In this document: positions 23,215 through 36,300 of the stretch, piece by piece
Position numbering within the stretch: the stretch's first letter is position 1
Layout of the letters: each line of letters opens with the position of its first letter
Origin: Thermomucor indicae-seudaticae
Taxonomy: Eukaryota > Mucoromycota > Mucoromycetes > Mucorales > Lichtheimiaceae
Assembly: GCA_000787465.1 (NCBI GenBank)
Contig: JSYX01000035.1
Coordinates: 41,176-105,175, forward strand
Length of the DNA stretch: 64,000 nucleotides
Direction of reading: 5' to 3'
Notes under the pieces: model-generated
What the model saw: only the letters and a program-made list of their open reading frames with translations
Told to the model about the DNA's origin: nothing
Database searches by the model: none
Translations under genes and position numbers: made by a program

Positions 23215-24303
23215 ATGCCTGAAAAACCAAAGAATCAGTTCATCGTCGCAAGTATTCAAGAAGAAACCTCCCAGTTTATTCTCTTTTTCGCTTACTAGAT
23301 GATGATCAGGACTTTTTGATGGGTGGTGTTTCTGCTGCCGTATCCAAGACGGCTGCAGCTCCAATTGAGCGTGTAAAGCTGTTGATTCAAAACCAAGATG
23401 AAATGATGAAGCAAGGTCGACTGGCATCGCCCTACAAGGGTATTATGGACTGCTTCACTAGAACCATAAAGAACGAAGGTCTTCTTTCGCTCTGGCGAGG
23501 CAACACGGCCAACGTCATCCGTTACTTTCCCACTCAAGCCTTAAACTTTGCCTTCCGCGACAAGTTCAAGCGCATGTTCAACAAGGATAAGACGAGAGAT
23601 GGCTATTGGCCCTGGTTCTTTGGCAACTTGGCATCCGGTAATTGCCCTTCTTAGTATGAAACAAACAAGAAACTGATGGGTTATTGTAGGTGGCGCGGCT
23701 GGCGCGGCTAGTTTGCTCTTTGTTTACTCTCTTGACTATGCCCGTACGCGTCTTGCCAATGATGCCAAGTCGGCTGCCAAGGGCGGCGGCGAGCGTCAAT
23801 TCAGTGGCCTTTTGGACGTCTACCGCAAGACACTGAAGTCGGACGGTATCGCTGGCTTGTACCGTGGCTTCAACATATCTTGCGTTGGTATCATTGTGTA
23901 TCGTGGTCTTTACTTTGGCATGTACGACTCCTTGAAACCCGCCATGCCCAACTCGATGCAAAACAGTTTCGTGGCTACCTTCTTGCTTGGTTGGGCCGTT
24001 ACGACAGGCGCTGGTTTAGGTAATAAGCGACACGCGTATTTGATTTAAAGCGACAGTAATTCATATTCTTCTCTACAAGCTTCTTATCCCATTGACACGG
24101 TCCGAAGACGCATGATGATGACCTCTGGTACAGCTCTTCATTACAAATCGTCTCTGGCTGCTTTCAAGCAGATCATTGCTGAAGAAGGAGTCCGGTCGCT
24201 CTTTAAGGGTGCAGGTGCCAACATCCTGCGTGCCATTGCAGGCGCTGGTGTGCTTTCGGGTTACGACAAACTCCAGATCCTTCTTTTCGGCAAGAAGTAT
24301 TAA
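23215..24303 (+). CDS. Mitochondrial ADP/ATP carrier
   Basis: Exchanges cytosolic ADP for matrix ATP across the inner mitochondrial membrane. Four exons (23215-23251, 23299-23637, 23690-24019, 24080-24303) give 309 residues, the normal length. The three carrier repeats show the Px(D/E)xx(R/K) signatures, for example [18 protein letters not shown] and YPIDTVRRR. The last is followed by RRRMMM, which is diagnostic of nucleotide carriers of the AAC type. The short first exon encodes [12 protein letters not shown]. No long N-terminal presequence is present, as expected. Confidence 0.97.
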
Positions 24304-24389
24304 GTCAAAGGTTTATATTCTTCTTTCTCTCTTCAAGACGAGACAATAAAGCCTGTAGGATTATTACAGATGGGAGAAGAAGAACACTG

Positions 24390-26153
24390 CTACTCGTAAG
24401 CCAAATAACTTTCTGGTCTGACAGGCATACCAGCCCAACCTTTCACCATCGGCTCGTCTTCTGACAACAGGGACCAGGACTTCATTTGCTCATTGTGTGT
24501 CTGTTCTTCTTCATGAATATGCCGCTGTATGTGAGGCGACAAGTCAAACTCGCGACATATATCGTGTCTCTGGGTCACTCTGTGGTGCTGATAAACCATA
24601 GACGACGTCGACGGTAGCGGGGAATCGCGCAAGTCTTCTATCTCTGCCAAGGCATTATCATCGTCGTCTTCTTCACTGCCTCGTGTCTTTTTCCAGCGCA
24701 TCTGACTGGGATCGAACACCATCGTGCCAATCACCAGCTCGGCGTATTTGCTCGTTCCGTTCCTTTGCATGTTTGTGATCAGCGCAGGTCGTCGAGTGGT
24801 CGTGGTGGGTGTCGTTTGCGGCTTGCTGTCAAACGACAAGACACTCTTTTCGTTTCCTTGCCATCGACACTTGACCGAGTCGTATCTCATATTGTTATAT
24901 TCTATTTACATAACAAAATCTGCTTTGAGTATCTTTGATGACGTGTTTGCTACATTTAAAAGGTTATCTTACCTCGTTGCACCGGTTGTTCGTCTGGACG
25001 AATCAGAGTCGGCTTACGACGAGTCTGACAAAAGGAAAAAGAGAAGAGGGTTAACTTGCAAGTGCCAAAGAAGAGGTTCGCGTGGAAAGGAGAAAGACTC
25101 TACCATGTTATGTCGCCAGGGCCTTTGCGGGTCGACTTTTGGTGCAGGAGGACGTCGTTTCTTCCATTCCGGCAGGATGTCCAGGTTATCCAACTCAGTT
25201 CCATTGCCGTAAACACGCATTGACCGTGGTTTAGCAATCAAAGTAGCACCGCTGGGACCAGTCTTGTCCGTCGCATGGCAAGGCTGCTGTTGCCGCTGCT
25301 GCTGTCGTGGTTTTGCAGGACGGACCTGGCGCTGGCGTGAAGCATACGTATCGGCCTTGAACCCGTGGACCCGAGGATGCCTACTCGGCAAGGAGGCCGG
25401 TTGAGGAGGAGGAGCAGGTGCGGAAGCGGGAGCAGGCGGTGGTTGGCGGCGACGAGGAATTAACGATTTTCTTTTGGTAGGCGGTTTCCGGAACACATCG
25501 TCACTTTCAATCTTTAGGTCCTTGAAAAAGTCTTCTTCTCTTTCTTCCCCTTTATGCTTCTTGTTGCTTCTTTGCTGCTGTTGCTGCTTGGGCTGCTTCT
25601 CGAACAACTGAAGCGTGCTCATATCTTGGGGAAACTCAATGTCAAAAAAGTTGTCCTCCTCTTCGTCTTCCATTTCCCGGCAAGCAGACGGCAGCGGCGG
25701 CGGGGGCTGGGTCGTCTCTTCTTCGTCATCCAGCAGAGTGCTGTTGTTCGTCTGGTCCACAAAGCGAACACGTCTTGGCTGGAACTTTGCGGGGAATTGG
25801 ATGTCCTGGTCCCAATCACCGTCATCCTTGAACCGCTTATGTGTCCCGAGTCGTGTTACGACACCCTTGATATCCATCATGTAGTCATCCAGCCCCGGGA
25901 AGACCAACTGGTTGCGTTCGTCAGCATACAACTTGTCTGAATGATTACTCACAAACGTAGACTCCGTTTCGTTGTCGTCATCATCATACAACGGACTCGA
26001 GATTCGCGCAAAAGCATTGGCAAGCTCCTTGTCAGGATCGCAAGCAAAGATGCCCCGACTGGCCATAAACTTTGGTGAATATTTGTCCAAGAATCCAGGA
26101 GAAAAGTCAATGTCTCTATCCCAATTTGCATCCTCGTCTTCAGTCGTCAACAT
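24390..26153 (-). CDS. Byr4/Bfa1-like subunit of the mitotic-exit two-component GAP
   Basis: Scaffold that, with a TBC-domain partner (Cdc16/Bub2), inactivates the Spg1/Tem1 GTPase at spindle pole bodies. Three exons (24390-24901, 24973-25024, 25104-26153) give 537 residues. Repeated Byr4-type motifs are visible: NWDRDIDFSPGF near the start and DWDQDIQFPAKF in the middle. The C-terminal part has the family block around ELDNLDILPEWK, then MRYDSVKCRWQGNE and TMVFDPSQMRWKK. The middle is disordered, rich in Gln, Pro and Arg. The protein is acidic at the start and very basic at about residues 260-330. Assignment rests on these motifs; the family is divergent. Confidence 0.82.
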
Positions 26154-26453
26154 GGTTTGTTGGATGAAGAAGAAAAAGAGAGAAACAAGAGAGATCACCT
26201 CAAACAAAGGCCAAGCTATAAAAAAAGGAACAATGACCGTCCCCATTGTTTCTCATTTTTGACCACAATAATCCAACGTCCGTGCGCACACACACACCCA
26301 CGTTCAAAACAATCAGCCTGCTGTCGCTCTCATACATCAAATAAACGGGTTCTTCGACCTGAATGCGTGCGAGGATTATTAAAACAACAACAAAGCGAGA
26401 GAGACAAGTTCGGTCTAATCGTGCATGAGGTAATGTATAGATAATCGTGTATT

Positions 26454-26866
26454 TTAGTTCTTCTCTGCAGCTTCAAGCTGTGTAAGGAATTTCTCAAGGT
26501 CGAAGTCAGGACTCTCAACATCCACTATGAAACCGAGTTAGCATAACCATATTTCTCTCTCTCTCTCTTTCTCTCTTCTTCCTACCTGCAGCCGTTTCGA
26601 CAGCGGGAGCCGAGGCAGCCTTCTGCTTAGCATATGCCAATCGAGCCTGTTCAATAAGCTTCTCCTTGCGCTGGTATTCAAGTTGCTGCTTCTTTGCTTC
26701 CTCCTGCTTCTGTAAGGAAGCATTGTGCATGTAACCGTACACGAGACCGAAAGCAAGTGCTGACCAGCGGCCAACCTAACCCACGTAAAACGTCAGATCG
26801 CTAGTCATTTTCTACGTCCCAATTTCTCGTCATCCGCCGTACGTTCACAAATGCGCGGTTCACCAT
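26454..26866 (-). CDS. ATP synthase subunit e (Atp21/Tim11-like)
   Basis: Small inner-membrane subunit of mitochondrial F1Fo ATP synthase, needed for dimer formation. Three exons (26454-26524, 26586-26775, 26843-26866) give 94 residues. An N-terminal hydrophobic helix (RWSALAFGLVYGYMHN) with a GxxxG-like spacing is followed by a charged coiled coil (QKQEEAKKQQLEYQRKEKL), as in the family. The first exon holds only eight codons. The gene lies upstream of the Byr4-like gene on the same strand, about 300 bases away. Confidence 0.85.
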
Positions 26867-27575
26867 TGTCAAAAGAGGCTGCGTGTATGTTTCGAAAGGG
26901 GGGACTGTGTCTTTTTTTTTCTTTTTTTGCGGGCCCAGGGCAAAACATCCGCCGCCGCCGCCGAATTTACGTCATCAGTATCGATTTACGAGTTCTCCAA
27001 GGTGCTCATGGGAGCAGATTTGCCTGGCAATAAATTGTGAAAGAGTACCCGGAGAACCATATTGTGCGCATCAGCAGTACTTAAAACTAGTATAGCAAGC
27101 AGGAACGCTTAGATTCTGTCCTAGCGAAATCTCACATGCATCGACTTTTGCAATTATTTAATTGCAGGTTCACTGCACCAAACATCTTTCTGACGTATTA
27201 TGCTTTGAGAAATGCCCTGACGTATTTCTTTAGATGCGCAATACATCATGAGATTGGAAATTTGAGAGGCTCCTCTTCTAAATGTGAAACCATGGACTAC
27301 AGCTCGAATCATAAATGCATTCAGTTACTGTTGCTTATAGCAACGTACACGGCTTCTAAGCATAGATATTCGTTTCCCTCGATTACAGTTAGACGCCCTT
27401 TACGGCGCCACATGCTTTACTTTATATCAGCCTTTCGCCAGAAATACCTTTACGATCATCTCATAAAGAGACCACATAGAAGCAGCAATAACTTTGGTGA
27501 ATCTGAAGTTCCATTTAGGAAGAGCGCCCCGTGCACCGTTCGTCAAGAACGACAGTTTATTAGTAGTATTACATT
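26867..27575. other. Gene-free stretch between ATP synthase e and RPB7
   Basis: About 700 bases. A GC-rich CCGCCGCCG run lies at about 26950-26962. A 154-codon plus-strand frame at 27136-27600 overlaps the RPB7 end, looks random, and was not accepted. Confidence 0.5.
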
Positions 27576-28022
27576 TCATGATGAAATGACGCCCAAGTAG
27601 TCATCCTTTATAGTCCCAATTGCAAACTTTGAGGACAATATATTAGCCTCACCATCAATATCGCCAGACGTAACAGCAGCCCACGCTGTATCCCCACTTA
27701 CGATTTCTGTCGCATCCGTTCGCGTACCAACCAGTTTTATTCGCACTTGTACATCCTTTTGTATAACCTACCCAGCAGTCAGTGCTCCATCCGATAGAGA
27801 GAGTGATCAGCCGAATACCTGATCTTCTGATGAATAGCACGGAGGATTTCCATTTGGATCAAATTGCATATCGGCAGGTATAAGCTACCAGAATAAATAT
27901 ATCCGCAATCAACGAGGAAAAGTTGATCCGCACAGTTGTTCGCTCAACTTACATGCTGGGATACGAATACTTGAAGTGGGCCCACTTCAGCAAAGAAACC
28001 CATCTTGATTTACGAGTTAAGG

Positions 28023-28066
<44 letters not shown>

Positions 28067-28410
28067 CCCATTGCGTCTATCTTTCTCTCTCTCTCTGCCT
28101 TTTCTTTATCCACCAGTTCCTCACTTACCCTATTCACCGTCGTCACTACTGCATCCAGAACTTCGCCTTTGTAAGGTTTGAAAACGATGGCTTGGTATTT
28201 AACCTTGAACTCGGCCAGCCCTGATCCGGGCAGAATTCTTCCCTTGCTTATACTGATTAAGGACACAACCGTAATAATATATCCAAAGCGTCCAGAGCAT
28301 GTCCCTTCAACATCTTGGTACAATTTGTCTTTGAGTTGTGCATGCATGTTGGGGCCAAAGAATGACGGATGTAACGTAATGGTGTGCGAAAGTTCTTTCT
28401 TCAAAAGCAT
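27576..28410 (-). CDS. RPB7: RNA polymerase II subunit RPB7
   Basis: Forms the Rpb4/Rpb7 stalk of RNA polymerase II that binds nascent RNA. Five exons (27576-27626, 27702-27767, 27819-27884, 27953-28003, 28129-28410) give 171 residues, the standard size. Conserved blocks: HTITLHPSFFGPNM, DVEGTCSGRFGYIITVV, GRILPGSGLAEFKVKYQAIV, GFFAEVGPLQVFVS, FDPNGNPPCYSSEDQV and IGTIKDDYLGVIS. Intron 1 contains a long AC dinucleotide run (28024-28060). All junctions hold frame. Confidence 0.97.
28024..28060. repeat. (AC)n microsatellite inside RPB7 intron 1
   Basis: An almost pure AC run of about 18 units, seen directly, about 20 bases from the 3' splice site of RPB7 intron 1. On the RPB7 strand it is a TG run. 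Confidence 0.95.
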
Positions 28411-29481
28411 TTAAATATACAGCCCGATCGATCAATCGCCCAGAGCCCAATGTTACATGCATACCAGGAAAAACATGATCGCATCGAACAGATTATTTCG
28501 TTGATTAGCGCATAAAATAGTAACTCATCGAATAAAATGTTCCGGAACTTGAAAAAATTTCCGTCGCGACAGCCCTCTGACCAACACATAATCTCTGCAC
28601 GAACCATGAAGCGAATCTCGGCGACAACGTCAGTACTGTCAAATCAGTTTGACAATGCGACGTGCGTAACTGATTAAGCGACCATCTTTTGTTGCGCGTT
28701 TGGATAATTTGCCGTATGCCCATGGGAAACGTCCGAATTTTCAGTCATTGACAGCGTTGTTTATGCTATTCAGTAACTCCTCATCACCTCGTGCCTCGCT
28801 TTCTTTGTGAGGTTTCTCTCAACGCTCGGCATTAAGGCTTGTATTAAGTCGATTCGCTACGACGGGCCCGCTGCGATAAAGTAGATAACTCGACGCTGAG
28901 ATATTGAATGTGTGCGCTTCCCGTACCGTTGGAAGATAGCCAAGGCTTCTCTGGTCCCCAGTCGATAATGTTTATCAATGATATATATATGGCAGCATGT
29001 ATATTTTGTCGAAGTAATTCACATCCGGGAAAAGGAAAAGCCTCACCATTGTCTGCTTTTTTGTTCACATGCTGCTGTTAGACACACATGCCTTTAGCTC
29101 CTAATTGTACTATCTCGCCCTATTTGCAGGGATGTTTACCGAGCTAACGTCCGAAGCGGTTATGAGGTTCTCCTTTTTATCCTTAGTTTGATCCCAACTG
29201 ATGTGAGCAGTTCAGTTACAACCTTCACAACCTTCATTTGTTCTACCCAATATAGTGCTCTCTTCAAGTCATTCGCGTTTCGAGCTCAATGACTGGACTC
29301 AACTTCTGGCATTCAACTATACTAATATTGCAGCGATGTGCGAGTAGTCATTTCCCGAGATAATACTCAAAACAGATCCTTCGAGATCACCATGACAAAT
29401 GCAGCAAGCGGTGATTAAAAAGTCAAACGAGTGGGGGAGGTTTGCATCGAACTAACGCCATATCCTCCATTATTAACCGTG
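28411..29481. other. Gene-free stretch between RPB7 and the RING-CH gene
   Basis: About 1.07 kb, holding the two divergent promoters. Only short frames are present, none with recognisable content, and I see no RNA gene. Confidence 0.5.
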
Positions 29482-30863
29482 ATGTCGCAACTTCGCTCAA
29501 CACACAATTCGACTTCCAAGTCGCACCACCAGTGGTTACCGTCCACCTCGGTACAACTGGAGGAAACAACACATGCTTCAGTTTCGGCAGACAGAGAAAC
29601 GACGGTTTTATACGACAATGCAGGGCAGATTTCGACCGCGACACCAGCACCAGATCCGGGGCAGCAGCAGTCTGCAACCGACATGAACAAAGTCGATGGT
29701 AATGCTTCTTCAGGAAGCGAGCGGAGATGTTGGATATGCTTCGATGAAGACGATGGCGACGATAATAATTGCCAAGACGTTTGGGTAAAGCCCTGCCCGT
29801 GTTCTCTTGTTTCCCACGAGCAATGCCTCCTGGACTGGATCACAGAGAGCCAAAAGGATGCCCCAGCGAAAAAGGTTCATTGTCCGCAATGTGGAACGCC
29901 CTATGTCGTTTCCGGATCCACAAGCTTGACGCTGGTCGTATTGACGTTGCTGGATAAATTGGCCCACGCAGCGGCGCCCTACATTACACTGCTCGGTCTG
30001 GGTTGCTCGGTGTTCATCACGTCCACCACATATGGTGCATACACTGTCATGGCACTCCTGGGTCCGGAGCAAGGAGAGCAGTTGATTGGCACGCCTGCCC
30101 AGTGGTCTTGGAGAGTGTGGTCCTCGTTACCCTTTATTCCTGTCATCCTCGTCTCCTCCCGGTTCCGATGGGCCGACGGCCTGTTACCGTTCGCAGCTGT
30201 GTTTTTGCTTCGAGCCGCGGGTCATCCGATGCATCAGCTGAAGCTTTCGTGGCCGCTGTCCCCGGCAACCGTCTTGGGACTCTTTCCCTGGATCAGGTAT
30301 GTTTACTGCCAAAACAATAAGCATACGCACATCAAACACTATTTGGTATAGGTTATTGTACAATAATTTATATGTCATTGTTCAACACCAGTTGTCTCGA
30401 AAGATTCTATTGCGACGCGGCTACAGTAGGAATCGAAATCTGCAGCAGGATACCCAGCAAAACCATCAAGAGTTTCTAGCAGATAATGATGATCAACAGA
30501 AATCAAGTGGTGGTCTTTCGGTTATTAGTGCATTACTATGGCCCGTGATCAGTACGCTCTTGGGAAGGTGAGCGAGCATAGAGCCAACGGGGACCAAGCC
30601 AGTCAAACTCACGATAATCCCAGTTGTCTTAATCACTTTAAACTCGTCCGACAATATTTCCCAGAGCCCTTCCATCGCAATGTTCTCGGCGGTTGCTTGT
30701 ATATTCTTGCAAAGGTGAGAAAAGAGAAGAAGGAGCGGAATGGTACGACGTTCGTTTAACGATAGCATATTAGGACATGGCGGGTTTAGTGTACAGATAC
30801 GAAAAGATCCGCCAACGTCAATCGCGACGAGTCAAGAATCATGATGAAGTTGTTCGTAGATAG
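29482..30863 (+). CDS. RING-CH (MARCH5/MITOL-like) membrane E3 ubiquitin ligase
   Basis: Four exons (29482-30296, 30352-30567, 30624-30714, 30774-30863) give 403 residues. A disordered acidic N-terminus is followed by a RING-CH finger: CWIC, then PCPCSLVSHEQC, then HCPQC. After it come membrane segments with the MARCH5-type signature TTYGAYTVMALLG and PFIPVILVSSRFRWADG. Animal MARCH5 sits in the outer mitochondrial membrane and controls fission and fusion proteins; the same place is likely here by homology. The gap between the second Cys pair and the His is three residues shorter than in animal MARCH5. The in-frame stretch before 29482 lacks an ATG. Confidence 0.87.
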
Positions 30864-31082
30864 ACATACCTTCCTCTTAATTCCCGCCGCCCATCTAGTG
30901 TAGATATTCCCTTTAACACAAGAATAATACAAATTGTATCATAGAATTACCCTTTTGCAGGGACCAAGATACCCCATAAAACCGTAGCCTGACGATTTTT
31001 ATCAGAAAAAGGACATAGATATTACACATAGGATATCATACAGGTGATTTGTACAAAGGAACGGTATGCGAAATGAATGAAG

Positions 31083-31635
31083 CTAAGCAGTGGCAAAGAC
31101 AGTAGCGCTTGACCATGCGGGTTTGTTATTGGATCGACAGAGGAGACCCGGAGGAGGTGGAGGATTGGATGTGAATTGGCTGTACCAGACAGGCGAATTT
31201 TCGGTCATGCGATGAGGTTTGTTTTTCTTCCTGAACAGCTTGGTCCATGAGCGAGTAATCCATCGCGGCGAATCGTCCTTCCTCTTCAGATTGCTTAACC
31301 ATTTCTTGGCTTGGCTTGGAGACCACCTTTTTGTTGGGACGTCGGACAAGGTAGAGGAATCATTTTCTTCCAAAGAAGACGCGTATTGGCTTTGGTGACA
31401 TTCCTCATAGGATACAGGTAAAAAGGTTGAATCGTTGTGAAAGGGGAAGAAGCGTGTCTGAGATCGATTCGATGTTGTGGAGCGCACGCTGTGATAATCC
31501 TTGCGAGTATTTTTATCCAATGATATGCTGCTACTCATCGTGGAAAGATCATGACAATAACGTGCCAAGGGTGTCTTGCTCCTGTCAAGACGTTCAATGC
31601 GTGCTAGATTTTCGTGAGTTAATGGACGAGACATG
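31083..31635 (-). CDS. Small basic Ser-rich protein of unknown function
   Basis: A single open frame of 183 residues from the Met at about 31633 (MSRPLTHENLARIERLDRSK). It is rich in Ser, Arg and Lys, with a central KKWLSNLKRKDD stretch, a Pro run near the end (NPPPPPGLL), and no membrane segment. A TATTTATATGGG sequence about 30 bases upstream could be a TATA box. I recognise no domain. Length, composition and the promoter-like element favour a real gene; an in-frame extension to 31715 is less likely. Confidence 0.5.
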
Positions 31636-33318
31636 ACGAGAAGAGACAGAAAACAAGTGTTGTATTTATATGGGCGTGTTTTCTGGGAAAACAATGCCGA
31701 TCGGCAAAGGGCCATGCAGTGCCCGTGCGTGACGGGTCCCCAGCCGACAAGTTACCCCGATGCACATAACACTTGTCTCCATTTCAACTCCAGTGATGCG
31801 CTCGTTTCGTCACCCGAGGCAATTATCATACGGTTCGGTCTCCTTATCCCATCCCATGAATCTTGTCAATAGCCCAGGAACCGTTCCATTCAGGGCGCGT
31901 TCGGGAGCCCAAAGAGGAGGGGACGCCCGAGTGTCGGGGTTACACACAACATGTGGCAAAAAAAGGACCTTTCTCAAGCCGAAGCCCTGGTTTCAGAAAT
32001 AAGAAGGGACAACGCAGAAATTTTGTGGATGTTTCCCATAGCTCATGATATGCTTTTATTCAATTCTTTAGTCTCGGCCATTCTATGAGAAACGTCTGGT
32101 CCAGACGTCCCCAAAGTATCTGCCACCATTGGATTTATTTTATTGTTATTTCATTTTGAATGCAGAATTATTGTTATTATCCAAAAGTCTCTTTGTTGTT
32201 CTAGAACTCTTGTCGCTGGGCGCCGACAACAATTCTGAATGAACTACCGATCTTCCGCTTATTATTATGAAACAAGCTCTCCGCCACAGAGCCACTTGTT
32301 GCCTGTCGTCATCTTGTCAGTGACACCAGGCGAGAAGGGATTCTCCACACTGGAACCCAACCCAAGAGAAGGGTGACGCTGCCAAAAAGGGGGAGGGAGA
32401 GAGAGTGAACGTAAGAGACACGCAAAGGGAGACCACATCGTTGCCACCCAATCTCCGCGAGATCTGTTAGCTGGTTATGGCAAAGTATCTCCTGTTTCTA
32501 TACCCACCTATTTTCGGAATGATGGATATAGATATCACTCTTTGTCAAAGTTTTTAACGGAGAGGCCCTTACTTACTGTGTAGTTGATGTCATTGGCCGT
32601 CAACTTGCCCTTTTCGTTCCTTAGATGGATGGCGCTATATTGTATGATCATAGCTTGTACCTTCATCGGGTATTTCATCGTCGATAATGTTACTTTTCCA
32701 TCTTGAACAATTCATATCCGTTTCAAGGAGTAATACTGAGAAACCAAATAGTCTTCCTTTTGGATGGCTAGAAATCATTCAAACGGAACTGCAAAGCCCC
32801 ATAATCTATGGATAAAATGCTGTTCGAGGCGAGCGCGTTGGTATGATAACGCGGCCTATTGTATGTGATCGTCTAGAGGCCATGCATGGAACTTTAATGT
32901 ATTTTGTATTCGCCAAGTGGTGTCGCACGAACATCTCTAGCAACAAAACATTTGAGTCCTCTTTATTCGTCTTTGGCGGGTCTTACTTGCATCTCAATCC
33001 TTGTAAATATCTCCCGAATCATTCTTCTAATACCTGTCGCGCTCTCTCCAATCCTCTACTGTCCCTGGCGCTTGTGTATCAACGCAAATCGTGCTACAAT
33101 CTGCACCATTTCCATATATATGGTCGTCGCAATAAGACGTCAGCTTTGAAGTGGACTAAGCTGGCAACGTTGGCTTGGTGTGCCAAGAATACAATAGAGA
33201 ATAGGATCATAGCAACTGTTTTTACTTCACTCTCAGCACCAATGAAAGCATTTGCCCGCATTATTGTCCCTGAACAATAAATTAACCCAATAGCTAGCTG
33301 ATCGCACAGTGATCGCTC
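31636..33318. other. Long intergenic stretch before CCH1
   Basis: About 1.7 kb. Apart from the small candidate at 32475-32678 there is only a minus-strand 55-codon frame near 33096-33261 with one hydrophobic stretch (TVAMILFSIVFLAHQ), and a plus-strand 145-codon frame at 32843-33280 that lacks family features. Neither is called as a gene. Confidence 0.4.
32475..32678 (-). CDS. Candidate micro-protein of two exons
   Basis: An open exon at 32577-32678 (begins MKYPMKVQAMIIQYSAIHL) ends in a perfect GTAAGT donor. A matching acceptor (AAAATAG) allows a second exon at 32475-32507, giving 44 residues. An alternative acceptor near 32460 would give a longer reading. I do not recognise it; it could be chance or part of a larger transcript. 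Confidence 0.25.
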
Positions 33319-36300
33319 ATGTCAATGAACCGTGAGGAAGAAGGCATTCTTCCGTCAACCAGCGGCTCACGACTGTCATCCAACAACCCGTACAGAAATC
33401 TGGATATCGAATCTTTTACGGACATTGATGATGAGCACGATCACGCGCGACCACCGAATCAGCCACCCTCGAAATTCCTGACATTTGCTGTCAGGGACCG
33501 GCCGTCCAATCCACTCAAACGCAGCAACACGGTCGTGACAACGAAACCTGTGCAAATGCACGAGTTTACTACCGCCTTTGAGAATGATCCTGCAGCACCC
33601 CCGGGAGCAACAACGATGACGTTTTCGTCATCTCTGCGCCGACGACCGTCGCGAGCCGATTCACTCGCTTCCTCGACCTTGCTTTCCGGACATTCCCGAT
33701 TGCCGAGTTACGACGCGATTGACGATGTCGATTATTCGGATACGGCTCGTCTGACAGCTAACATGGCAGGCGATCAGCAGCAGCAGCAGCAGCAGCAGCG
33801 GTCTTCCGCACCCCGCCAATCGCTTCGCCATCGATCGTTGCATAAAGTCGCAACTGTGTTCCGGAAAGCATCCCGTCGCGTGGTCAATATGCAGAACAGG
33901 GACAGTGAGGAGGTGGAGGCAGCGTCCGAGCGTCCTCCGTCTTCCACTGCCCCCCTGATATCCCATGAGCAGCAACACGATCATTACTACTCCACCCCTG
34001 AAGAATCAATACCAATGACTCCAACCCCATCTTCGAAATCAATCACCACCCATTCCATGGAGGACATCTTCAGAAACAAAGGCCGGAAACCTGGTATCTA
34101 TCTTGCGGGCAAGAGCTGCTGGATTTTTGGCCCCAACCATCCATTACGCAAAACTCTCGCGCGGATCATCTTTTACAGGTACGGTGAAAACGCAAACTGA
34201 CCTGCAACGAAAGAAAGGCTGAACCTACATACATCTAGGTGGACAGAATTATTCATGATGTTTATTATCGCACTGCACGGCGTCGTGTTGCTAGCAGTAG
34301 GTTGGGGAAACAATTACATGCCAGAGCCACCGACACGATGGGGTCAAACATGGGACCAATATGTCCTATTGGGCATTTTCTGTATTTATTCGTAAGTTGG
34401 ACTGAGAGAAAAGCCCGATGGAGCAGAGAGCTATTGACATCCTTATCTATACAGACTCAGTATCATCTGTCGAATTATCGTTTACGGGTTTGTTCTGTCT
34501 TCAAAGGCGGCGGATGGCGTGCAACCACCCAAGGCTTTCCTACGACACAGCTGGAATCGGATTGACCTGCTATCAGTTGTCTCGTACTGGGTGGACTTTG
34601 GCTTAACATGCGCCGGACAAGTGATTGTGGGCGAGAGTCAGCGGATCCTAGAGTTCAAGATGCTCTCGGCTTTAATATTGCTACGTCTTTTGAACATTAC
34701 AAACAGTAATAGAGTAATATTACAGAGTTTGAAAAAGGCTGGACCTTTGCTTGTTACTGTTGCGACATTTATCCTGTTCTTTTTTGTGGTTTTTGCGTAA
34801 GTATTCTTTCCTTCCAGTAGATAGTTGGCCCTCTTTTTGACGCGCTTCTAGCATCGTTGGTGTGCAGTCGTTCAAGGGGTCGTTTCTACGTCGCTGTGTA
34901 TGGACTGGTTAGTGGTAGTCAGTTCTTGACCAGTTTGCAAAGTAACTTAACTTTCGCTTTCCCAGACCCTACCAATTCAAGCAACGTCGAAATTATGGCG
35001 CAGTACTGTGGTGGTTATATGCAAGATGGTGTTGAAAAGCCATTTCTGCTCCGAAATGGAGAACCGGGTCCATGGTCTAAAGGATTCATTTGTCCAGAAG
35101 GCTTAATATGCCAGGTAACTCTTGTTAGAACCTCTGTCGCGCTTCAGGCAGGCTCACTGTACACAGGAAACCGAAAATCCATACGGCAATACATTAAGTT
35201 TTGACAATATATTTGCTTCGATGCTTATTGCTGTTGTCATTGCCGGCAGTAAGTTTGTGCTTTGGTTATCAAGAACATCACTGATCATGGCTATGCATAT
35301 AGATCAGACCTGGACGGACTTGATGTACGATATGATGGATGCCGAATACTTTATTGCCTGCCTTTACTTTGTCATTATTGTCATTATCCTGAATTACTGG
35401 CTGATTAATCTTTTTGTGGCCGTGATCAATGAGATGTTTGCCAAAGTACGAGAAGACTCGAAACATTCAGCGTTCACTGCATCAAGGTAATCACAATATG
35501 TTTATTATTCTGTTTGGACGCTCATCTCTCGAATAGGGCAAAGCCCGTTTTGGCAGACTCGGAAGAAGGCTGGGCGTTCGGACAAGATGCGATCAAGAAG
35601 GTCAAATCACGTTCCAAGCTGCTACCAGAACTGGTTCGACTCACTCGACCCTTTTGGGTGTTGGTGGTTGTCGTGGACCTTATCGTGATGGGATTAAAGA
35701 ATAACGACATGTCTGAAGAACAGCTGGCCACCCTGGGTAAACTACAAGTACTAACCGTGACAACCTGGTTTACTTACCACATGGCACTCTTAGATAAGGC
35801 CGAATTGGGCTTCTCGCTTGCGTTTCTGTTTGAAATCATGCTGCGATTGTTCAGCCAGTTGCCTCACTGGCGCAAATTTTTCCAATCCAGGACCAACCAG
35901 GCCGACTTTTTCATTGCGATTGTCACATGTATTATCCAGATTCCTCCAATCCACGACAATAGACCGGTGTATGCGTGGTTAACAGGCTTCCAGGTGCTGC
36001 GTATCTATCGGGTTATCGTTATGATTCCTCGTCTGCGCACGCTAACTGTAAGTGGATCATTCCGATTAGGAGCGAGACTTTAAATAACATGGATCGAGCA
36101 AATAGTCCAGAGTGCTTGGTAGCGTCTGGGGTCTTATCAACTTGGTCTTCTTCATTGTCCTGGCCACGCTACTGGCAGCTATACTGGTACATGTCAAGCA
36201 CGCCATACCTGATAATGCCTTGTGTATTTACTTTAGTCAATAGGCCTTTCAACTGTTTGAAGGACTGCTAAATGACAGTCAGGATGAAATGCGATTTTTC

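Noticed and set aside
27136..27600. A 154-codon plus-strand frame
   Set aside because: Overlaps the last RPB7 exon on the other strand, has no domain, and has no conserved pattern.
32843..33280. A 145-codon plus-strand frame before CCH1
   Set aside because: Mixed composition with overlapping frames equally open; no motif and no splice partners.
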